Shown here one piece after another: positions 15,101 to 30,100 of a DNA stretch of 64,000 nt. The notes beneath the pieces are model-generated. The model worked only from the letters and a program-made list of their open reading frames with translations. It did not search any database and was not told the origin of the DNA. Each line of letters opens with the position of its first letter. Within the stretch, counting starts at the first letter, position 1. Source of the stretch: Siphonodentalium dalli (Eukaryota > Mollusca > Scaphopoda > Gadilida > Siphonodentaliidae); assembly GCA_032622095.1 (NCBI GenBank), contig CP136062.1, positions 157,102,875 to 157,166,874 on the forward strand. Reading direction: 5' to 3'. A program made the translations under genes and the position numbers.

Positions 15101-18100
15101 AACTATAATATGCAATGAAATTTGTTTGATTTATTATCTTGTTTGCAAATATTTCCAGCCAAACTCTCTATCGACCTACCTGAAATAAGTTGTTTTTATT
15201 TATGTATACCTCTTAGGTTTACATACTTATAAAATGTGTCTCATATTATGAGGGTGAACAGGTGTTGCTATAGTACTATATTATAGAGGATACTGATTTC
15301 CCCCATAAAAGTGATAGTTTGAAATTGAGATTGTTTTCAACCACGAACGGGGTGCCTCTTTAATTTCCGTGAATTTAAATTGAGAGTTATCGCAAACTCA
15401 CGGTTACCACTAATCGTCGTACAATTTAAGTCGGGCTAAAACTCGAGTGATAGTTCCGCATCACACGATCTAACATATTAAGCACACCGTTCACAATAAT
15501 CTTCTATTGAATTCGGCCAATGATGAGAGTTGTCGAAAGGTTGCATATGTGATGGCTGTATAATACAACAGGCTTAGTTTATTGAGTGTCTGTATATTTA
15601 AAAAATGTTTTTGGTACAAACTCAAGATATTGAAACCCTATTCATTATGGCGGTTACGAATGTGCGCATAACTTGGTGATAATGTTCCAGCACTCTAATC
15701 GTAACCGTGAGTGTGCTAAACATCTTTGTTAACAGGCTGGCCGAACAGAAACCTGCCCAGTGTATCCGGCTCCTGTCTGCGGCTATACGACAATGTACTG
15801 AGTGCGGCCAGTAGTGCGTTGGATGCAAGGAATTACTGCGAGAGCAGGTCATCTCACCTGGCTAGCTGGCACACAACATCAGACACGGCCGTTATAACAG
15901 AAGAGATGATAGCGAAACAAGTAAGTTGCGGATATGTCATCATAAGTTAGCCCAATATTATCGTCATTTCTATATTTAAATCATTTCACCTGGCTAGCTG
16001 GCACACTACACCAGACACAGCCGCGATAACACGAGAACTGTTAACGAAACAAGTGAGTTACGCATGTAGCACCATAAGTTAGCCCATTATTAATGTGATG
16101 TCTACATTTGAATCACCTCATCTGGTTAGCTGGCACACTAATGCAGACAGAGTCGCGATAATACGAGAGACTGCATTCTTTGTTGAAATCAGTAGCATGT
16201 AGGCTATTTTGTCACAATGAATCGTGTCATGTTGGTCATTTAGTGGCCACATATCGAACTAATATATGTATACCCTTCTAGACTGGTTCCATATGTCTTC
16301 AGATATGTGTTGTCGTTGGAGATTTGGAAGCCATGTCTTAGATATAATCTACAGAGTTTGAAATTTCATGTTGAATCTTTTTCGACTGCCCCTGACCGCC
16401 ATCTTGGATGTATTAAATGAACGCAAAAGATGATACTAAAACCCTACGGAAATAACCTCGGCTAGGTTTCTCAGTCAGTCTTAAATACTGTAACACAATA
16501 TATCTTTATCTCAGTCCATAGCGTTTTATAAATTTATAATGTACGATATACAATGCAGTCTATGATTCACAACTTGAGTCTCTGTGAGCTATGGGCATTG
16601 GGTGTGCAGTATAAACAAAATTATACATTACAATAGTCTGTACTCTATATCGTAAAAATCACAACAGTTGAACTGTAGACATTTACACATAATGCAGACA
16701 TCGACGAGACGAACACAACAATCATGCGGGCCGTACAGCACAGAAGTTAACAGAACAAATAACAAATGATTAATGATATATCTAACTTGGTTCCAAGTAT
16801 TTCAAAGTGTTTCCAAGGGTTCCAAGTATTACCTAAATGATAAACTTAACTACTCCAACAGAAAGTGTAAAGGAATATAGGAAAGAGAAATACCTTCCAA
16901 TACAAATAATATTTCAACCCATTTCAGTTTAACTGGAAATAAAAACCAAACTGTTCACAAATATTTAAAGCTCCAGAATAGAGACTTCCCATAATGCAAA
17001 CTTTATTTGTTATTGGAAGTTTATAAAAGAGTAAAATATAAAATAACACACAAAGGCCATTATTACTGGTTACAATTATTTTAGTGAACCATCCACATGG
17101 ATAGGGACTTACTTAGTTATGGATGGACAAAACTAAAGCTGAGTAAATAAATGGGACGATATTGGGTTAAAACATCACAATACACAATCAACGAATTGGT
17201 ACATAAAACCCATAAGAACTCACCAATTCCGAAAACTTTAAAATAACTTCTAGATTGTAGTTTTATAACTTTAAAATGTATTCAAGTTGTAAACAAAATT
17301 GTTGCCAACGCCCGGTTGGATTTTGTACACACTTTTATTTAGCGGGAAAACATTATTATTCAGTAATGCGTTAATTTAGTTATTGGGCTTGTTTATATTT
17401 GGATTGGGATTTGATTGGGCTAAAAGATAAGAACAAGATAGTCCAGTGAATTAAGAGTGCGATGTTGAATAGACAGATTATTAGGTTTAAAACAAATAAG
17501 TAATTAGCATGTATAAAAGAGAGTTAGTATTAATTCCTACAAACATACTTATACATGTAAATATATCACCGTATTCACCTGGTTTTCGATTGTTTAGCAC
17601 TTCCCCATGAACATATGAACCCAATTCAGCGATAATCATCAAATGAAGATCCGTTAATGCATGAGTGTATATGGATAACATTGTCATATATCTAGCAGCT
17701 CAACAATGTGAACACAACTCTCGAATGCTGGTTTCCTCCCCAAATGCACGAGTAAAGTGACACAAAACTCAACTTGATAGTTCAAAGTCATAACCCGTTC
17801 TAGATTGTCACTATATATACATTGACTTGCTGTCTCAACTAAATTTGTTCAGAATATATAGCTACTCAAATTTGCTGGTGTGTTCCTGCCACAAACAGGT
17901 TTTCCATAGTTGTGTGGTTCATTGTGCTATATACATGTACTAATTGTGTCGTATATTACATATACATGAAGGTATCGTCCGCGTTCATTGGACTGAACGA
18001 TATCGCACACGAGGGATGCCTCCGATGGACAGACAACTCGACGATCGATCCTTATATAATGGCGGGCATGGTCGGAGTACCAGTGACGACAAGTGGTGAG

Positions 18101-21100
18101 CACGAACCCTTTATTTACTTAATTAATTATTCTATAAGTTAATCAGTTATTAATTAAAATGCACATCAGTATGGCCAATTACTCATCGATGAAAATGCGC
18201 GAAAATTATTACAGAATGAGGTCTCCAAATCCCCAGCATCACTACATTCATCATTGGGGACTTCATTCTGCTTTGGCCTAATTTTCTCTGGAAAGTTTCT
18301 TTATTATCAAATTTCTATATAACTTCTTCAGATAGATTCTATTTCTTTTTAGTTTAGTTTCTCTATATCCCCAAATTGGCAGACGACACATTGCATAATC
18401 GAAATTCCCAATATTCGCCATTTGGGAACTCAACCTGAGACTGTGTCTCCAATATCAGATGAGGCCATGCAGAATGAGGTCAACAGAGGGTGAACTTGGT
18501 GATGCTAGCCCGCTATGTGGTGTATCTGCTGTACAATTAGAACATGTTTAAAAGAACAAACATTTCCTCCCACAGACCCGCTCCATTATATCGGTTGCTA
18601 TAGAGACAATACGGACAGAGACTTGAGAGGACCCTACCATAAGCTGTACACAACTAACACCCCGAATGCTTGTGCCGATCTTTGCCGAAATAAAGGTGAG
18701 TACTACTCATTAACCCCGAGCCACGGGACTGGCGACGGAGATTTTTCGGGCGGGTTGGGAGAAAGGACTGTCTCATCTCCAACACTGGCCAACTTTTTAT
18801 GTTAAGAGTTGGGACTTTCAGGCCTGATTCAACATTGCATGCTTGAAATTTTCACACCAATGTTTGTTGAACATGTGATGTCAGTTGGATAATGCCAACG
18901 AGGTCCGAATGAAATAAAACATGGAAATCAGAGTTCACGCTGGCCGGACAATTATCTTGGCCATTTTTTAGAAACTTTGAAAAAACTAAATATGGGATCG
19001 TCGATCGAAAAAGCAGAAACTTTGAATTGCCTTTGTTGTTTAAAATTTTAACCCCAGTAGAGTAATGTCAGTTGATTACGAAAGTACACCGATTTAGCAG
19101 TTAATCAACATTTTGTTTATTAAATAAGCATTGAATGACTCTTGATACTTATTTATTCGTACACAGGCGAGCAACTGTTAACGAATTAAGGGTTTCGTGG
19201 ATATCTGATGATAATTTGAGAGATGTAAATTTAATTCACGTTTTAAGAATTTGGAACTTTTAACTATTCCTTTATTCTTATGATGTAAGCTACATACTAT
19301 TAGGGTATACGTATGTTTATGATATGTTCTACATACTATTAGGGTATGCGTATTAAATACTTCTAGCGCGATGATATTTGTACGCTAACTGTTTTATTTC
19401 TTTGTTATTGTAACATTTTTATCTTAAACCTGAGGCAGACTTTGTATGTCGAAAGCCTGTCGGACAAATACGGATACTATATTTACAAGGTGTTACGTTT
19501 TCATTCATACCATATTACTACCAGATATATAGTTCTACTTCCCACATATGATATATATATACTATATATATGTCCGTTGATATGGCAACCGCGTTGATAT
19601 AATCAAACCCCAAAATTACTACAATTTTCAGACTATGGATAAACACACATTTAGTAGTTTTGTAACTCTCTATTAACATATTTCGGTGGTACAGAGGATT
19701 TATCTACGATAACTCTAACATTTTTGTCAAAAAAGATGGCCGCCGTTGCCATGGCTACAATGACAATCGAGCTGGTGGAAACTTCAAAGCATTCCAGGGA
19801 ACGTCCTATACGTATATGCTAAGTTTCATGCTTTTATCACAAAATGCACGATACCTCCCATTATACAATCTTAGCGCCTGAACTTTATTTATAACTAAGC
19901 CACTTGACTATTTTTTTGTCATTTTACTCGTAATATAAGCTATATCTTAATGTATATACATTTAGTATAATTATATACGGCATTGGTGATTGTCTAAGCA
20001 AAATCACTAGAGAAAGTACTGAAGCATGTGTTCGTCCAATTACAAAATCAACAATGACAGCAGATGAGAGTGAATAAAAAGAAAATAACCATGAATCACA
20101 CACTGAAACAAACCGAGAAAGAACAACATATAACGATTAAGGAATATGATGTCATAACATGTGTTGAATATTTGGCGAAATTTAGAAAACAATTTACGTT
20201 TTATGATTTTATATAGCGCTGGGTGCCATCGCCAAAGGAGATGTACGTTTGTAAGCCGACGGAAGTCGCAACCGCTTCTAAGGTAAACTTTTATAGTGAT
20301 GCAAGTGGAATAACTCTATCTTCACGAATGGCGAAAAAAATAATCTTCCTGCCTGCATATCGTAAAAAAACGTCTGTTTTCATTCACGAATCGGCGTGAA
20401 ATTCGGTGTATCATCGTCAAAGATACGCCACAGCACGTGGCCCAAATTTAGGCTAAATCTCACGTATGAGAGAATATTTATAAACGCGCAAACATTCTGC
20501 CAGAACAAAAACACTGTTTTTGTATAGATATGTTGAAATTCTGATATTCATCTCCTCATGACCTGATAAGAAATACTAGGTTTCAGGTTTTTCGGGCTGC
20601 AATTTCGAAAAGAGTGCAGATGTGGCCAAACATACGGTTCATTTGGGCGACTGGACGAGGCAGATTGTAGCATGAGCTGCTCAGGAGATGAGAGTAAGGT
20701 GTGTGGAGGACCATATGCCAACAGTATATATGATTTATGTGAGTAAGGGTGTGTTCCTATTAGTGCCGAAAAGCGGCGGTTCTTCGATTAGAGGACTCGT
20801 CACCTGGATATTTGGAACTGATGATGACATCGGTAAAATTTGACCTTTTAGCATATTACACATCTCCTCAAAACTACATATGCATACACTATATCTTCCT
20901 CTCTTTCTACAACATACATGTATACTATTTAAATGCCTAATTTAACCCTTTGGTTATAACCTTCATTCGGTTTTGTGCATATACGCTCCAAATTAAGTTC
21001 TAAAATATTATTGGCCCAACATCAGGTTACGATCTTAGTAATTCCATTTGTTAACTGGGATGACAGTTCCTTTGCTGTGATTTATAACTATATTTTACTA

Positions 21101-24100
21101 TTTAGACCTCTTGCAAAACACTCCATCGTAGTTATCACATGACAAACAGGCAATTGGTTGTTTAGGCCATTTGTCGTAGACGAGTAACAAACTACGTTCA
21201 ATATACATCCGCCCCGCTACATGCGCAATGATATCAAGTATAATTGCTTTTCATTTATTATACGCTTGACATTTTCTGTGATATCAAGCAATTGGAAAGA
21301 ACATCAGTCGTACAATAACTCATGGCATTACGTCGCTATAATAAGCAATACAACAACCGAAGACTATTGAGTAATTCCACAATTGATTGCCAAAAACTCA
21401 AAAGTGTACAAATTATAATTATTTATGAATGATTTCAAGCACATTTGTCATACTATTTTGCGAGCTGTGTAAACGTAACGTAAATCATTATATACCATAC
21501 GTATTTTAAATTTAAAGCGAAAATGTTGCATGTACTCAGGATTACAGTAGAATTGCATCACCATTGTGAAAGTTCCTCCAAAAATAAAACATTTAGGGAA
21601 GCGAATATGATCGAGATAAGACTTAAAACAAGTGGCTGCATACACATTGCCAATAAGGTTATATATATATATATATATATATATCGATAATCTAAACTTC
21701 TTGATTACTTCGTGCCACATAAATGACAATAACATCGTGTGATAGGACCGCGTGGCTAAATTATACATTCCAACTATTCGGCAATTTCTACTATTTAAAG
21801 GGAATTCGATGTTGCATGCCCTGCCAATAACCGTACTGCATGTTTTATTGATTGATTGAGTGTTTATTTGTATAATAGTTACAAGAGTATCACAATGTTG
21901 ATAACAAAACAATAGTATTATAGTGGAGAGGCATGGCCCAGATGTGCCGTCTTCATGTCGGCCATGCATGCTAACACTCAGTGCACATATACGTCGATAA
22001 ATTATATGTTTATCGTCTCATCCGAGATATATGATATAGAGACAGAGCAGGGTACCCTAACTCTAACAATACTAATACCTATCCCCTGTCACGTGCGGAT
22101 AACAATTTATGTTAAATTTTAAAGCATATCTACTTGATATGTACATTATTTGTAGACAATTCGTTGCATATGCTCCATAAAGTGTGCATGCATGTGTCAT
22201 CAGTACGTGACAGTGTATTTGACAAAAAAGCGTAAGGAGTGTATTGTTTATGGCAGATGTATCAAGCTGCCTCCTGGCATGTGGTTGCTACCTGTTCCTC
22301 TTTCAACATGGATAACAGGTAGCCGTTGATAAGATACATCTGATCATTCTGCATGTTTTTTCATAACTGGTGGTCTCGAAATAAACAAGATTCCTGCTAA
22401 CATTTTAAACTATCAAGTGTCACCGAAATATACAATAACACGCACAACCCATTGACGTCACTCTGGACATAGCGTGCTAATTTGCAACGATGGATTAATG
22501 ACGCCACTATATCGATCGATAATTATATGTCAGAGTGACAGCGTGTCTGTTTCAACTATATGTGTGGTTGTCTTCGTAATGTGTGTCTCTCGTGTTACTA
22601 ACTTCTAATTGTGGTGGTTCTTCTGTGAAATAACGGATTAAATGATAAGAAATAACTCTTTGTTGGATTAAGTTTATGAGTAATAAACGAAAAGTGTGAG
22701 GAAACATTTGTCAGTTATAAATGCATAACTTTAATTTAAACAAGAGTTATTTATTAAAGTGATTTGTAACACTCCGGTAGGGTGATGGAATAGAAATGGA
22801 GAATACTCTTGCTCAAAGTAGTTATTCTTTATGAATATAAATCCAAATTTACAACACACACAGTCATTCTTAAATATTAGTTAAATGCAATGAATCTCGA
22901 TGGCGAATAATGGCCATAATCGAGAAGTGAATATTTACAATTGCGCGTAGTTTAGATGATGTTTTAAATGAGTACTACGGTCGATTTCGGTTTTTGAGAT
23001 TTTCGGTGATGTTTGTAGAATTCTACATCCCCCAGTTGGCACAGCGCCTGATTACGAACGTATCAGTACCACGCGCCCGAACAAGTCCAATATATGTCTT
23101 CAAATAATCGAAACTATATATGAGATGATTGGATGCATAGTTACTTGTATGTCAGACAATATATGTATATTGCTTTGGTGTTGGCAATGTTTACTCCAAA
23201 CTAGGTATTGTATCTAAATAAGCAAGCATGCATGAATGGACGCGAACCCGGCACATATGTGCATCTATTTGTAAAGATATATTAATATTAATACTAAGTC
23301 AAAATACATAAATTTAAACCTCAAATTATTCAGAGTAACCATGTTCCCGAATCTTCATTTTCGAAACCATATCCATAACCATAACCCTAACACTAACCCA
23401 AACACCAACGTAACCCCAACCCTAACACATTCCAAATTGAGAAATAACACACCAGTGGGATCGGGCGGGGCGGACCACTCCCGCATAATGCACGGACAAG
23501 TAAATTCCATTATAATATGTGGAAGTATGTATGATAACATGTACTGTTTCACTGTATATACTTAATGTATTCGCAATTGCAGACGGTTCTTACCCATTAC
23601 AATATATCGGTTGCTATAGTGACAGATCGGACAGAGATTTAGACGGATCCCTCACAGAACCGACGAACATTTCCCTGAACGCATGTGCAGATATTTGTCG
23701 AGATAAATGTAAGTTGTGCTGTCAAATTAAACCATTTCTATTCTTGAATGGATAATTCCATACAGTTATCAAAATATATATTGGAATGGTCTATCATTTA
23801 TTTATAGGGGCGACTAGGAAAATTGAGCATACGGCAGATAAACGAAAATATAATACAGGTGCAGAAGGATTACCATCAATTGGCGGAAACTGTTCAGAAA
23901 ATATGTTCAACAAACAAAATATTACATCTATATGAACATGTCCTGGGGGAACAGCTCCTCAATGTTTAATTAGTGTAGAAATGGCTAAAGAGAAAACATG
24001 AAATGACAACATTGTCAGAGGACAGGGTTCACGCTGTCGGTGGCCAAATTGGCCAATGGCTATTTTTTTATTTTGTTTTCGAAAATGGCCAAAACTAATA

Positions 24101-27100
24101 ACATTTGGCCAAACTGTTGGCCAAATTTGTTTTAAAGAAACTGGAAACGGAAATCGATCAATAGTGCCGAAAGTAGGCCACGAAACAGTATTGCATATTG
24201 GCCGGTCTTGAACACGCGGGTTTCATATTTCTGTAAACAAATAATAGATGATCTCCATCCGTGACGTACAACTCGATCTAAGGACAACACATGACACATT
24301 CTACTGGTTGGGGCGTGAAACACCTCCTGCCTGTCGCCATGTCCGTGCAACCCTTATTCGCTTCAATGTGCTGCAAGGATAGTAATATGCAGTTCATATT
24401 TGTATGTGTATTATTTGTAGATGTTGTTACTAGTAAAGTTACATTACGATGATTGCACAAAGCGATTGTGGTATGTATCGTAAAGGGGTGATGCGTGGTC
24501 ACAGCTTACACAGGGGGGGGGAATTAACCCCTTATCCAACAAAGCGGCCAAACACGCCCAAATAAAGCTTCAACAGCCTAAAATATCTTCGGTCTGTCTC
24601 AATAACACCATACAAATATGGATATCATTGGAACCGGTTCATTGACCACATTGTGATGATTACATTTATGCCCTGTGCCAATGCATTCTCTTATATATGC
24701 GAGTCGACCATAGGTTTTTTTTCTTACATTTTTTAACATTTTTTATAATATTTTTCTACATTCTTTGACAATTTTATCATTTTTAATATGTGTTAAGTCA
24801 ATGCATTCTCTATATATGCGAGGCGACCTATGGTCGACTCGCATATATAAGAGAATGCATTGGCACAGGGCCGTTCTGTTGGGTAAAGGGTTAAGGGAAC
24901 GGAGAAGTACATTCTCATTCTGTATCATAAGCTCAATATGAACCTATTTAAAACGAGATACGTCCAATATGGCGCTATCTGTGTTACTGTTCAAGCATAT
25001 TTACCGTGATAATGTGTTTTCATTGTGGCTAGAGCAATTCAACGGAAAAACGCGTATAATTTAGAATAAAAAGACCAATATTAATCTATTTGAATATGGA
25101 TGATGCATATGAACCTATTTGCACCAAGATATGTTGGCATACTAACTTGTATCTTGGCATGAACAATGCCTACAATTGCCGTATATCTTTATACCAGGTT
25201 TCAGATTTGCTGGGCTACAATATGGCAGTCAGTGCTTCTGTGGTCAGACGTACGGTAGATATGGACAAAAAGCTGAAGCTGATTGTAGCATTGCGTGTCC
25301 AGGAGATCCGAACGTAATGTGTGGAGGAACATGGGCCAACAGCATGTATGATTTAGCATGTGAGTAAGATAAAACCTATATGTATCCCATGTGTTTCAAT
25401 ATGAAACCAAACATGCCTTTATAGAACAGTGTAGGGCCGAGTCGTGGTGCAACATGGAAAATACAATTATGCATTATGAAAAGTTGCATGTTTTACCCCA
25501 AATATTGTGAATAATGATATGTTGTTGTGCTTTTACTTCACATGTCATTGACTATATATAATGTTCTCTAATCATTAGCACATATGCAATAGCCCAATTG
25601 TGCTAGATAATCCAAATTGATATAGAATCAAGCGATTTAGGTAAAAAGGTAAATTTACAATAATGAGAATGACCATGGTATTAGATTTCAAAATAGCGGG
25701 GAAATGAGCACAAAACAGATCGCTTGGTTAAAATAGACACTCAACCAACCACTGATCATACTGCTACCAAGATGTAAGGTCAAAATCAGTACACAATTTG
25801 TAAACACAAACCTTAACCATGACAATACACTAATTGAGCGTTGCTGCATATCATTTATTTTGATGTTAATGTCCCCCCATAAGAAAATTGAGGAGAAACT
25901 AAAAATTAAATATAAACACAAACGATAAAGATACGGTATGTGAGTAAATCTACACAATCCCAACATATATGTATTATTGCTATTCTTCAGGGCATACATG
26001 TATTTCTTTTCATGACCACTACGCACAGCGAGCCTACCAGAACCCGTGCAGACGAATGACTGTTATGTTCTCAGAGACAGCTCTACTTTGACTAACGTCC
26101 CTTGTTGTGATGTTCCCATGGCACCAGTGACGTCAGTACTGTGTGAATACGGTGAGTGACGGAATAACAACATACACACGCCAAGCTCCGTGCATAGTTC
26201 AGTCCCCTATGCATGACATCGCGCAGCGAGGGGACTGAACTATGTTTGCAACTTGCACACACGTGTGCAAATGGTGAACATTATCGCTCCAGTTTGTTTT
26301 GTCGCAACGTTACAACGAGAGGCATTCACATCCATACCACATATCACATATCATTACACAACATATCCTCGTGCAAGAAATATGTTTATATTGGACCTAA
26401 ATAATCACATATGTTCACATTGGACTGATTATACTATGACATAAGCCCATATTGTGCTTACATCAGCTATTCTGTTGAATGACGCAGGCTGCAGTGAAAA
26501 CAACATTATAAAGAGCGTGAATCTGACCGATATGTAGGTTCACATAGAGTGTAATTCATATTCAAATACTGCCGATATGGGCTTATTTGATTTACTGAAA
26601 TAGGTTCAATATGACCCTATTTTCAGGAGAACAGACTGCATACCAACATTCAATATTCTTTGGTATCGTACTATTGTTTTGTTTGGTTTCTAATCTATTT
26701 AGTGATCTACTCAACACGATGTGTCATACAAGTCTACTACTGCGCATGTATCTGAGGACTTTATACAAGTAAATTTGCCAAATTATGTTTTTCTCAATAC
26801 ATTTTTAAAAACATTCCCCGAACCCTTGAGCTGCGTATTCCCCTGAACTTAAGCTCATATTGAACTTATTTGAGAAACACAGAATGTATTGAGTAGTGGC
26901 AACCACTGCGCCCAACATACGTTTTATTAACGACTCGCTAACTGTAGTGTCTACATAAATCAAGGCCCGATAAAAATTACCTATATTAGGTCAATATAGC
27001 TTCATTAGCTCAGTGCTACTTTTGTGATAAATAAGTGCAGGACCTTGTCTGAGAGTAGGAAACTATTCGACTTTTGGACTAAAACAAAACAGACTAATAC

Positions 27101-30100
27101 TAACTACTGGCTGCAATATAACACTATCTGAACAAAGCAGTGTTCGCGCTGTCTGAGGCTACATTGGTTATTGGCCTTTTTTTCGAAATTGGCCAATAAA
27201 AATATTATTTGGCCAAACTTGACCCCAAATCGAAATGGAAATCGAATTCAAAACGCTGAATAGATCGACAGTCCAGAAGAAGTTAGGCGACGAAAGTATT
27301 GCCATTCTTGAACACGTGAGTTTCTGACTTCTGAAATATCATACCATGAAATTCCAAATTTATGTTGTAACGGGAGCGTGCATGTGCTTTTTTCATACGC
27401 AGTCGATAACACCGACTACTGTTGATTAAGCAGTCTGTAAGATAAAATACGTAACTGCATTGTCCCATATATAGTTGCATGTACAAGCGAGCAGTGCTTA
27501 AATGGATGGCATGTTAGTTACGTCATCTTTCATAAGCTGCCTTCCGTCTAATAACAACTTGGATTCACATAATAAAATATTTGAATACAATACATATTCA
27601 ACAGTTATCACTTCGTGATAATAAGCAACATTGTTTTTATCTCGGCGAAAATAGCGATGACAACACATTGATGACCCACAGCCATTTCTGACCACGATTT
27701 CCACCGTAATGTTTGTATATGATCAGATATGAAATATCGTCGTATATATTGCATAAATGAATTGATCTGTCTTTAACGTGTGTCATAACGCATACCTATA
27801 TGTTCGTATAATACAAGTCGTTTTTGTGTTGTTTAATTGCTTTTATTCTGAGTAACAAATGCAGTATAAAATTAATATTTTAGTAATCAATTGCCAACCG
27901 CCCAGAAAATGAGGATTTAATTTGGCCATAGTTTTTTTTATATTTGATGAACAAAACATTTGGCCAAAGTTGTTTTTAATTTGCCAATACAATTTCTATT
28001 TGACCAAACTTTTGGCAAACAGAGTGGACACTGACTGAAAGGTCTGACTTACCAAATGTTGAAAAGTATTACGAAAGTTACGAGACATATCATTGATCAA
28101 GTGTAAACAATACGTTATTTTCGAACACAACATTCAGTAGATACAAACAAATTGGCATAATAATACAACACATATGTTCATAAACGGTGATAAGACAAGC
28201 CTGTTATTAAGTATTTTCCTCGGAATAGAAAGTTACCCTTGGTATGATATTAGATACCATAGAGGGTAAATTTAGCAGACGGGGATCACATGTTAGATCC
28301 GAGAAAATATTGTTCTAAGAGGGGGTAAAGGGATAGAGTGCAGGAAGAAAGAACGTTCGTTAAATTAATCGGTATTATAACGAACCAAAGTCGGACTATA
28401 TAGACGTATATAGACTATATCTGATTTTGTGACGTCACCAATTATTATCTAATACGACGCTGATGTTTATAATTTTGCGACCACTTTTGTCGCAAGTAGA
28501 TCGTTGGGCTTAAAGCATTAAAGTCGCCGTCGCGAAGTTCATATTTTACCCATTTCTCCGCTTATTAGACCCACATAGTCGTTCTGAGAACGAAATGAAT
28601 CGCCCCGAGATTAGCCGCTATCGATTCAGATTCCAGGAAACCCACTTGTCATGCGCACCGCTCGAAACGAAAACAACAGATGATGTGTATTTTATTTTTG
28701 GCCCGTGACGTCATAGAGGACCTTCCCGCCATCTGTTGACATTGTGTTATCGAAATCGGTTTCTGCGTGGTTTTGTTTTATTTCACGTTGAAACATGTTT
28801 TGTTTTCGTTGGAAATCGTGAATTCGGAATGGGTATATATGTGTAATAAAATATTGAATAATACGACAGGAATTTATTCGCGTGGCCAACAGCTCCGGAG
28901 TAAATGCGTACATATTTGGACGAATTTCATGTGTCACTGTGACTGTCATAATAGGTCCACAGTAGATCATGCCATGAATCTCTAATCCCGTGCCGCTGGC
29001 GTATGTATTCGTGGCATGATCTACATGTAGGTCCACCGTCCACGGGAACTTCGAAATTTATTAACTTTCAACCTATTGTTGATATGAAATACATGGGATA
29101 CGTGACCGCTTTCGCAGATTTCTGCTTTCAAGTTCCACAAGAAGAGTACGAATTACGTTTATGGCTGAACTATCAGAAGGGCTACTTGGGCGGCTATGCT
29201 GTCTACTTATCTGCATGTATCATCTTTGTGAAAATGATTTTAATATGATCAAATAGTGAAATACAGTTATATACAGTATACTATGGCTTCTTCCATTCAT
29301 TGAGTTGAAAAAGTAAATGCTGGAGTGTTATTACGTTAAATAATATAATATATATGTTTAGGGTAAACACACCAGCCCCTCCCAAAATGGACCGCATCCT
29401 CAGCATTGTATGGAGTTCAAGTTTCCTCCGACTCATTCTTTTTTCATTATAATAATAATAACAAAAATGTGACAACGATAACGACCAGAATAAGCGTTTG
29501 CTTTAAAAATAGTGAACAATAGTCATTATTTTGTCATTTTATGCAGATTAGTTCCATACATCACCTTCTCAGGATAATTACGACAATAAAGCCCGGGTAT
29601 CTTTCTCCCGCCCCAAATACTGACTCAAACATCTTTTTCTTGGAAAGTTAATTTCTTTCCGTTTCATGACTATATATTCAGAAATAGCATACATTGGCAT
29701 GTATAGATCAAGTCTTCTCAGTCCACAACAGCTTGGAAATTAGTTGGGTTGATGCTGTTTTGGACCGAGAATCCGAGATTCCTCCTGTTGCTCTTCTATG
29801 CCGGTACCGTAACATATTTTCATTCAAAAGACATACTAGATGTATATGTATAGAATTCCGGCAGTCACGTGAACCCATGAATATGATTAATCATCTCACT
29901 TGGACCACAATGAATCTGTCTTCAAAATGATATACAATGTACCATATACTGTTATAAAAAATATCTCCACCGAGATATTATCTCAACTCTCTCGAGATTT
30001 CGAGAAAAAAATCTTGAGATATTAACATATTTTCTTGAGATCATATGGCAAGATCTCGAGAAATTATGATGAGATCTCAAAATAATATTGCGAGATATTA

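Larger units (their letters stand above)
20739..23582. other. Intron of gene A (2.8 kb)
   Basis: Contains an (AT)12 microsatellite (21660-21684) and a hairpin (22254-22342). A 173-codon minus-strand ORF at 21448-21969 runs through the AT repeat and is not taken as a gene. Confidence 0.5.

Noticed and set aside
18096-18575. Search for a small exon completing CTLD-D
   Set aside because: No segment with a WxxxxC or xICE pattern in the needed phase was seen.
21448-21969. 173-codon minus-strand ORF
   Set aside because: It runs through an (AT)12 microsatellite (IYIYIY), has no recognisable domain, and sits in an intron with no splice or promoter context.
29003-29248. 81-codon plus-strand ORF with a GGYAVYLSACIIFV hydrophobic end
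   Set aside because: Looks superficially exon-like, but it overlaps a hairpin, has no paralogue in gene B and cannot be placed in phase between known exons.
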